Below, piece by piece: positions 57,939 to 64,000 of a stretch of DNA of 64,000 bases (position 1 is its first letter; each line of letters begins with the position of its first letter). Position numbers and translations under genes: made by a program. The stretch spans positions 122,041 to 186,040 of the forward strand of contig JAUMVJ010000003.1 of the NCBI GenBank assembly GCA_030530215.1, in the 5' to 3' direction. Under the pieces are notes generated by a model that made no database searches, was not told the origin of the DNA, and saw only the letters and a list, made by a program, of their open reading frames with translations. The stretch is from Coriobacteriia bacterium (GTDB lineage Bacteria; Actinomycetota; Coriobacteriia; Coriobacteriales; Eggerthellaceae).

Positions 57939-58376
57939 GTGAAGACTTATTACGCAAAGCCCGGTGAGGTTAAGCGCGAGTGGGTCCTGATCGACGCAGA
58001 GGACCTGGTCCTCGGTCGCGTCGCCGTCAAGGCCGCTACCATCCTTAAGGGCAAGCATAAGCCCACCTACACCCCGCATGTCGACACCGGTGACTTCGTC
58101 GTCATCATCAACGCCGACAAGATCAAGCTTTCGGGCAACAAGGCTAACTCCAAGGAATACTATCGTCACTCCGGTTACCCCGGTGGCCTGAAGTGCGAGA
58201 CCTTCCGCGAAGCCATGGAAAAGCACCCCACCCGCGTCATCGAGCACGCAGTTAAGGGCATGCTTCCCAAAAACACTCTTGGCCGTGCAATGTTCAAGAA
58301 GCTCAAGGTCTACGCTGGCCCCGAGCATCCTCATGCAGCACAGCAGCCCCGCGAGATCAAGATGGAGGAGAACTAA
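57939..58376 (+). CDS. rplM: 50S ribosomal protein L13
   Basis: 145 aa. [56 protein letters not shown] and [21 protein letters not shown] are textbook L13. GTG start at 57939 with a strong SD GGAGGATTTAC. One base separates it from the ATG of rpsI, the conserved L13-S9 operon. Confidence 0.98.
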   Translation: MKTYYAKPGEVKREWVLIDAEDLVLGRVAVKAATILKGKHKPTYTPHVDTGDFVVIINADKIKLSGNKANSKEYYRHSGYPGGLKCETFREAMEKHPTRVIEHAVKGMLPKNTLGRAMFKKLKVYAGPEHPHAAQQPREIKMEEN

Positions 58377-58769
<393 letters not shown>

Positions 58770-58853
58770 GATTTGTTGCTTGCCACTCGGATGCATTGTC
58801 CGTCTGGCGTGCTTGCAGAATTCATATGCTTGCGAACAGCGATTTTCGCATCC

Positions 58854-58882
58854 AAAAGGCTCCGCTTCGGCGGGGCCTTTTT
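58854..58882 (+). terminator. Terminator of the rplM-rpsI operon
   Basis: AAAGGCTCCGC / GCGGGGCCTTT stem (one wobble) with TTCG tetraloop, then TTTT. Confidence 0.9.
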
Positions 58883-59014
58883 GTGTTGGAGGGCCGGGTC
58901 AAGGCTTCCTCGCGCATACACCGAGCTTCCATGCTAAGGGGGGCGGCACCAGCCCGTTTAGCGCAAATAGATAGCGGCTTAGCGCCTTGCCCTGCTGTTG
59001 CTTGCGGGCATACC

Positions 59015-62000
59015 GTGGCATCTAGAAAGAACGCCCTTCTTGTTGCCTTTTTGGCTCTGGCGATATCCTTGCTTTTCTCTGCGTCTTTTGTTGCTGGCCC
59101 AACTGTTGCCTATGCCGCTGATGGCGATGTCAACGGCTCTCTTAAATTTGACGGCTCGGTATCAATTAAAGAAATAACCATCGATTTAAACGGTCACACA
59201 ATCACCAATACCGATAGCTCAAGAAGCGTCATTCAGATTTCCAAGGCAAATTACAACGATAATGTCGTTGTAAATATCAAGAACGGAAGCGTTAAGCAGG
59301 AAGCACAGAACAGCGCGGCGATCTTGGAAGACTACGCCGCTACGGCAACAAGCAGCCATTATCTAACGGTTGGCATCAACATGGATAATGTGAACGTCGC
59401 GTCTAATGCATCGGGTAGCCCTTGTGTAAAAATTGCCTGGGCGGCTCTTAGCATCGCAAAGGGAACCTTCGATTCCACGGGTTCAGGCAAAAGTGCGATT
59501 GTGAGCGAAGACATCGCCGTAAATAATTACAGCGCTTTTCCAACTGTGATTACCGGAGGCGAATTTAAGTCCGACGAAGGCGTGGAGTCCATTTCTACCG
59601 AAAAGGGAACAAGTGTCTTGCTGAAGGGCGGCACGTATAGCCTGCTTCCTTCAACGGTTAAGCTGCCTCAGAACTATGCATTCAGGTACGTTAGTTCTTC
59701 TGACTCTTCTTACTACCAGGTGGAATCGGTTGACGAGGCTAAACAAGACACAAGCCTCAAAGTGGCCATCCCCGACCTTATTGGCACGTATGCCGGCAAA
59801 GGAAATATGACCAAGGAAACCGGCTACGCTTATTTCTTTGATCCGGACGATGCGAATTCCTACGCCGAAGCCCACAGCTACGCTACTGAGCGCTGCGGCT
59901 ACATGGTCAACTTCTCTGTTGACGATGAGGCCAAATGGAAGCAAGTGGTCGTAAGCCCCAACGGTGAGGTTTCGCAGCCCGATGATCCTTCTAAAGAAGG
60001 CTGGGCTTTTGGAACTTGGCAGCTCGATGGCGCTGATTACGATTTTTCCAGCAAGGTAACGTCCGATATCACCTTGATAGCTCATTGGGTTGAAGGCGTT
60101 GCCGAAGTTGATGGGACAAAATACTCCTCTTTGCAAAAAGCAGTAAAGGTAGTCTCCAGCGATTCTGGCAGCAAGACAATCACGCTTTTGAAGGATTCAA
60201 ACGAGAGCATTGTTGTGGATACTACCTCCGTAACGGATCTGACTATAGATCTGGGCGGCAATACTTTGCAGTCTCCGGAGAATGAAGCAACTACCGTAAG
60301 GGTGCTAAACGGCAAGGTGCTCCTAAAGGACGGCAAGGTCGTTCATACGAGCCAATACAATTCTGCTATTTGGCTTGGGGAAGATGGTTCAACCAATAAG
60401 CCAAGTCTGACTCTCCGGGATTTAAAGGTCACCACAAGCTATCAGCGCTGTGTGGTTCAGAACTGCGGCGAGTTGAAAATCGATAGCGGCGACTACAGCT
60501 GCAGTAAAAGTAACATATGCGTACACCTGAAAAGTGGCGAAGCTACTATTGCAGGAGGTACCTTTAGCTCAAAATCCCAATCGGTATATGTCGATGGTGC
60601 TACGGCCACTATCAATTCCGGCACATTTAATAATCCGGTTGTAAAAAATTCGGGAAGTGCGGTTATCAAAGGTGGCGAATTCAGTAGCCATGAGAGTGCT
60701 TCTCTTGTTGCTTCCGACAAGGTGATGTTTAGGGCTACAGGTTCGAGCAACTTCACTGTTGTTGACAGATCTGCTGCCGCAGCAGATGCCGCGGTTTGGG
60801 TGGCATATGTTGTATCGAGTAACGAATATCAGCTGTACTTCCAAAGCGCCGACGAGGCAAAAAAGTACGCAGAAGAACAGGGCCTTAGTGTTCGTGGGTT
60901 TGAGGCTGAATTTAATGGCAGCAAATATCCGACGATCGAAGAGGCCTTAGAGGCAAATACGGGCACCGGCACTGTTTTCGCGCTTTGCGACCTCGATAGA
61001 TCCTTGACTTTAGACAAAACCACCAAGCTTGATTTGCAAGGCCATACGCTTTCTTGCTCCACTGAGGGAACTTCCCCTGTCAGCATTTCAGGTGCTTCTG
61101 TGTCGATTGCCAACGGAACGGTAAGCGCAAACGGCGCGCCTGCGATAGCCATGGATTCAGGCAACGTGACCATTAGCGCATCTTTGACAAGCACTTCTGG
61201 CCAAGCTGTTTCCATGAACAACGGCATACTTTGCATTACTAGCGGCGAAATAAACGGAACGATTTCAGTGCTCGATGGCGGCGATGGTAGCTTTTCGATC
61301 TCTGGCGGAAGCTTTGATTCCGCAAGCTATCTGAACAAACTCAACAATGGCAAGAAGATGATCAAGCGCGCCGACGCTGAGGGAGCGGCTGGCCGTTATG
61401 AAGTTGTGGATGAGGCTGATGCCATTAGTGGATCTAGCGCCGTTGTTGAGGTAAGCATCGATAGCAAAGCTTACAAACTGTATTTTGAAAGCGAGACCGA
61501 GGCAGCTGCTTATGCAAACGAACATAAGGACGAAGGAGCTGCAGCTAAGACTTTCGTGACGGCAAATGTCGAGGCTCCCGAAAATCTTGTTTATGATGGC
61601 GCAGCAAAGCTTGCTACCGTGACGCTTAGTGGAGCCGCAGAGGGCGACAACGTCAAGGTGGCTTATGAGTGCAATTCCAGCTCTGGCGTAGTGGATGAGC
61701 CCATTAATGCTGGTAATTACAAAGTCACCGTAACTGGATTAAGCGGAACGGATGCTAGCAAATACGAGCTTCGCTCCAAACCGGTGGTACCTTTCACGAT
61801 TACCCCTGCAAGCATTGCTGATGCTGTGGTAACTCCCGAGTCCGGCACTTGGACCTACGACGGAGACGAAAAGAAGCCCGGAGTTGCTTCTGTGGTGCTG
61901 GGCGGCAAAGCTCTGACTGTTAATAATGATTACGAGATTTCTGGTTACGAATCAAACACCCAGGCCGGCACTGCTTATGTGAAGGTCTCCGGCAAGGGCA

Positions 62001-63757
62001 ACTACATCGGCGAAGCCAAGGGTTCTTTTGAAATCAGCGCGCTAAGCATTAAAGATGCCAAGGTTGCTTTGGGCGATGCTTTGACCTACAACGGTTCCGA
62101 GCGGATCCAGGAAGTTAAATCCGTTGTAGTTAAGCGCGGCGACAAGTCGTTTACTGTGCCCCTCGATTCGTTGGAGATTACAGGTAACAAGGTCACCGAT
62201 GCTGGCACTTACACAATGACTCTTACCGTAAAAGAAGGCTCCAACTTTACCGGTTCCGTAGAGCAGACTTTTAAAGTTGCCAAGGCCACTCCGACAATTA
62301 GCATCACCAATCCGGGCAAGAAGGCCTATGGCGATGCCGACTTCAAGCTTGAGGTAACAACGAATTCAGACGGTGATTTTTATTACGAAAGCGGGACGTC
62401 CTCCGTTGCCACTATTGCTGCAGACGGAACGGTGAAGATTCTCTCTGCGGGTGAAAGTGAGCTCCAAGTAAGCGTAACTGAATCCAATAATTACGAAACG
62501 AAGATAGATACAGTGATGCTTGAGGTCGATCCTGCAAGCATTTCCAGCGCCGTGGTGAACCTCGAGTCTGGCACCTGGACTTATGACGGAAAAGCAAAGG
62601 AGCCCAAGGTTTCTTCTGTTGAGCTGGGCGGCAAGACTCTGACCACCGATGACTATGAGATTTCTGGTTACGAATCAAATACCCAGGCCGGCACTGCTTA
62701 TGTGAAGGTCTCCGGTAAGGGCAACTACACCGGCACAGCCAAGGGTTCTTTCAAAATCAGCCCAGCTGCGATAACCGAAAGTGATGTAAGTCTTGACCAA
62801 GATAGCTATGTCTACGATGGCGACGCAAAAACTCCCAAAGTCACTGTGACAGCGGGCGAGCAATCGCTTAAAGAGGGCACCGATTACAAGATTTCCTACG
62901 CAGACAACACCAATGCTGGCAAGGCAAAGGTTATGGTTGAGGGCGTTGGTAATTATGCGGGCAGTCCCGTTGAAAAGGCCTTCAGCATTACCCCGCTAAG
63001 CATTAAAGATGCCAAGGTTGCTTTGGGCGATGCTTTGATCTACAGCGGTTCCGAGCAGACTCAGAAAGTCAAATCCGTTGTGGTTAGGAGCGGCGAGAAG
63101 GAAATCACGGTGCCTCTGGACTCTTTGGAAATCACGGGGAACAAGGCAACGAAGGCCGGTGCCTACACAATGACCCTTGCAGCAAGCAAAGGTTCCAACT
63201 TCGCTGATTCTGTAACTGCGGAATACTCGATAGCTCAAAATTCTGGCTTTGCTGCTGCTAAAGTAACTCTTTCCAAGACCGCCTTCACCTACAACGGCAA
63301 GGCTCAGAAGCCTTCCGTTAAGTCCGTGGTTCTTAACGGCAAGACCCTGGTCGCCGGCACCGACTACACCACAAGCATCGCGAGCGGCAAGAAGGTCGGT
63401 ACCTACGCCGTTACCATCAATGCCAAGGGTTCCTACACCGGCAAGGCCACCGCAAGCTTCACCGTCAATCCCAAGGGCGTGACGAAGTTCAAGGTGAGCA
63501 AGGCCAAGAAGTCCTTCAAGGCCAAGTGGGCCAAGAGCAAGACCGAGCGCTCCGGCGTCCAGCTGAAGTACTCCACCAAGAAGAGCATGGCGAACGCCAA
63601 GACCGTGAAGGCCAAGGGCGCCGCAGCCAAGGCCAAGACGGTGAAGAAGCTCAAGAAGAAGACGAAGTACTACGTTCAGGCACGTACCTACAAGGTCGTG
63701 AACGGCAAGACCTACTACTCCGCCTGGTCCGCCAAGAAGGCCGTGAAGACCAAGTAG
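59015..63757 (+). CDS. Large secreted repeat protein with beta-helix-like, MBG-type and Lys-rich FN3-like regions
   Basis: 1580 aa from the GTG at 59015, chosen because a signal peptide follows at once (SRKNALLVAFLALAISLLFSASFVAGPTVAYAADG, split 1-34); the frame is open to 58796 but that runs through the rpsI terminator. SD is weak. Order: beta-helix-like regions (TIDLNGHTITN, DLGGNTLQSP, LDLQGHTLSC each opening a set of I..G.f/ITSGE coils), a Listeria-Bacteroides-type motif (GWAFGTWQLDGADYDF...LIAHW), then from about residue 850 MBG-like modules (YDGDEKKPG, YNGSERIQEV, YDGKAKEPK, YDGDAKTPK, YSGSEQTQK, YNGKAQKPS) and a Lys-rich FN3-like C-terminal domain (VTKFKVSKAKKSFKAKW...YYVQARTYK). No sorting signal or TM: secreted, or held by charge. 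Confidence 0.78.
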   Translation: MASRKNALLVAFLALAISLLFSASFVAGPTVAYAADGDVNGSLKFDGSVSIKEITIDLNGHTITNTDSSRSVIQISKANYNDNVVVNIKNGSVKQEAQNSAAILEDYAATATSSHYLTVGINMDNVNVASNASGSPCVKIAWAALSIAKGTFDSTGSGKSAIVSEDIAVNNYSAFPTVITGGEFKSDEGVESISTEKGTSVLLKGGTYSLLPSTVKLPQNYAFRYVSSSDSSYYQVESVDEAKQDTSLKVAIPDLIGTYAGKGNMTKETGYAYFFDPDDANSYAEAHSYATERCGYMVNFSVDDEAKWKQVVVSPNGEVSQPDDPSKEGWAFGTWQLDGADYDFSSKVTSDITLIAHWVEGVAEVDGTKYSSLQKAVKVVSSDSGSKTITLLKDSNESIVVDTTSVTDLTIDLGGNTLQSPENEATTVRVLNGKVLLKDGKVVHTSQYNSAIWLGEDGSTNKPSLTLRDLKVTTSYQRCVVQNCGELKIDSGDYSCSKSNICVHLKSGEATIAGGTFSSKSQSVYVDGATATINSGTFNNPVVKNSGSAVIKGGEFSSHESASLVASDKVMFRATGSSNFTVVDRSAAAADAAVWVAYVVSSNEYQLYFQSADEAKKYAEEQGLSVRGFEAEFNGSKYPTIEEALEANTGTGTVFALCDLDRSLTLDKTTKLDLQGHTLSCSTEGTSPVSISGASVSIANGTVSANGAPAIAMDSGNVTISASLTSTSGQAVSMNNGILCITSGEINGTISVLDGGDGSFSISGGSFDSASYLNKLNNGKKMIKRADAEGAAGRYEVVDEADAISGSSAVVEVSIDSKAYKLYFESETEAAAYANEHKDEGAAAKTFVTANVEAPENLVYDGAAKLATVTLSGAAEGDNVKVAYECNSSSGVVDEPINAGNYKVTVTGLSGTDASKYELRSKPVVPFTITPASIADAVVTPESGTWTYDGDEKKPGVASVVLGGKALTVNNDYEISGYESNTQAGTAYVKVSGKGNYIGEAKGSFEISALSIKDAKVALGDALTYNGSERIQEVKSVVVKRGDKSFTVPLDSLEITGNKVTDAGTYTMTLTVKEGSNFTGSVEQTFKVAKATPTISITNPGKKAYGDADFKLEVTTNSDGDFYYESGTSSVATIAADGTVKILSAGESELQVSVTESNNYETKIDTVMLEVDPASISSAVVNLESGTWTYDGKAKEPKVSSVELGGKTLTTDDYEISGYESNTQAGTAYVKVSGKGNYTGTAKGSFKISPAAITESDVSLDQDSYVYDGDAKTPKVTVTAGEQSLKEGTDYKISYADNTNAGKAKVMVEGVGNYAGSPVEKAFSITPLSIKDAKVALGDALIYSGSEQTQKVKSVVVRSGEKEITVPLDSLEITGNKATKAGAYTMTLAASKGSNFADSVTAEYSIAQNSGFAAAKVTLSKTAFTYNGKAQKPSVKSVVLNGKTLVAGTDYTTSIASGKKVGTYAVTINAKGSYTGKATASFTVNPKGVTKFKVSKAKKSFKAKWAKSKTERSGVQLKYSTKKSMANAKTVKAKGAAAKAKTVKKLKKKTKYYVQARTYKVVNGKTYYSAWSAKKAVKTK

Positions 63758-63852
63758 CTGCTTTCAGCGCGCAAGGTCTGCGGCGAATGCGACAGACGTC
63801 CGCCCGACACCGCCTGCTAGCGTAGTCGTCACGACATGGTCAAGCCCCAGCG

Positions 63853-63880
63853 AAAGAGCCCTTCGGGGCTCTTTCCTCTG
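63853..63880 (+). terminator. Terminator after the last secreted repeat protein
   Basis: Perfect 9-bp stem AAAGAGCCC / GGGCTCTTT with TTCG tetraloop. The downstream tail is only weakly T-rich. The remaining bases to 64000 show no gene. Confidence 0.8.
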
Positions 63881-64000
63881 TTTTGGTCCGGCGTCGGACG
63901 CGGCCCCTTGCGGGCGCTGTCTGTTCCGCTGTTCGAAAAGGGAAGGGTACCGTCAAGAATCTTTCGCAAATTTAGGCTGACCCCTATGTGCTCACCGGCA

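Noticed and set aside
58796..59014. N-terminal extension of the last secreted protein starting at 58796
   Set aside because: It would be translated from within the rpsI terminator and would bury the signal peptide more than 70 residues inside the protein.

Overview
The window reads as a chromosomal segment of a fairly high-GC, Gram-positive gut or oral anaerobe, most likely an actinobacterium of the class Coriobacteriia (Eggerthellaceae or relatives). The basis is a mix of traits: a SUF Fe-S system with SufU, a one-piece clostridial-type PurL, very large secreted proteins with Spy0128-type pilin domains and MBG-type (YDGT) repeats, an OmpR/HisKA pair with actinobacterial features, and abundant KAKK-rich secreted proteins. 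The taxonomic call is inference; there is no rRNA. No prophage, transposase, integrase or CRISPR array is visible.

Layout. 1-1.5 kb: end of a suf operon (sufS, sufU, Rrf2 regulator). 1.6-6 kb: a large membrane-anchored protein of unknown function with an internal RR motif, divergent from an OmpR-type two-component system. 6-12.3 kb: purine/folate block (purC, a small membrane protein, purL, an unusual 5-formyl-THF cyclo-ligase). 12.6-15.4 kb: citrate synthase, a DUF1292 protein and a YdiB-like shikimate/quinate dehydrogenase. 15.8-21.2 kb: a VWA plus pilin-domain adhesin. 21.4-24 kb: LysR regulator and divergent Na+/solute symporter with a palindromic operator candidate. 24.3-28.3 kb: exonuclease III, folE, ACT-domain protein, a NERD-like membrane protein and a truncated, degenerate adenylate-forming enzyme homologue. 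28.5 kb: initiator tRNA. 28.9-36.6 kb: a 2559-residue repeat adhesin, followed by a degenerate pentanucleotide tract.

36.9-40.9 kb: a cyclic-di-GMP signalling group (EAL protein; GGDEF-REC-HD-GYP protein; HPt protein) around a 0.4-kb structured intergenic region. It sits next to a compact, translationally coupled type IV pilus-like operon (41.2-45.1 kb: pilC-like, four small pilin-like or accessory proteins, pilT-like). A transglutaminase-like lipoprotein follows.

46.4-57.5 kb is the most interesting region: a wall-glycopolymer (teichoic-acid-like) locus. It has three CDP-glycerol glycerophosphotransferase-family proteins, a TagG-like permease, a TagH-like ATPase carrying an N-terminal glycerophosphodiesterase-like domain whose catalytic histidines look replaced, a TagO/WecA-type initiating transferase, and two paralogous secreted beta-helix proteins, one translationally coupled to tagO. 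Together they suggest initiation (TagO-like), polymerisation (TagB/F-like), export (TagGH-like) and an extracytoplasmic polymer-handling step. The window closes with rplM-rpsI behind a long leader, and another large repeat-built secreted protein.
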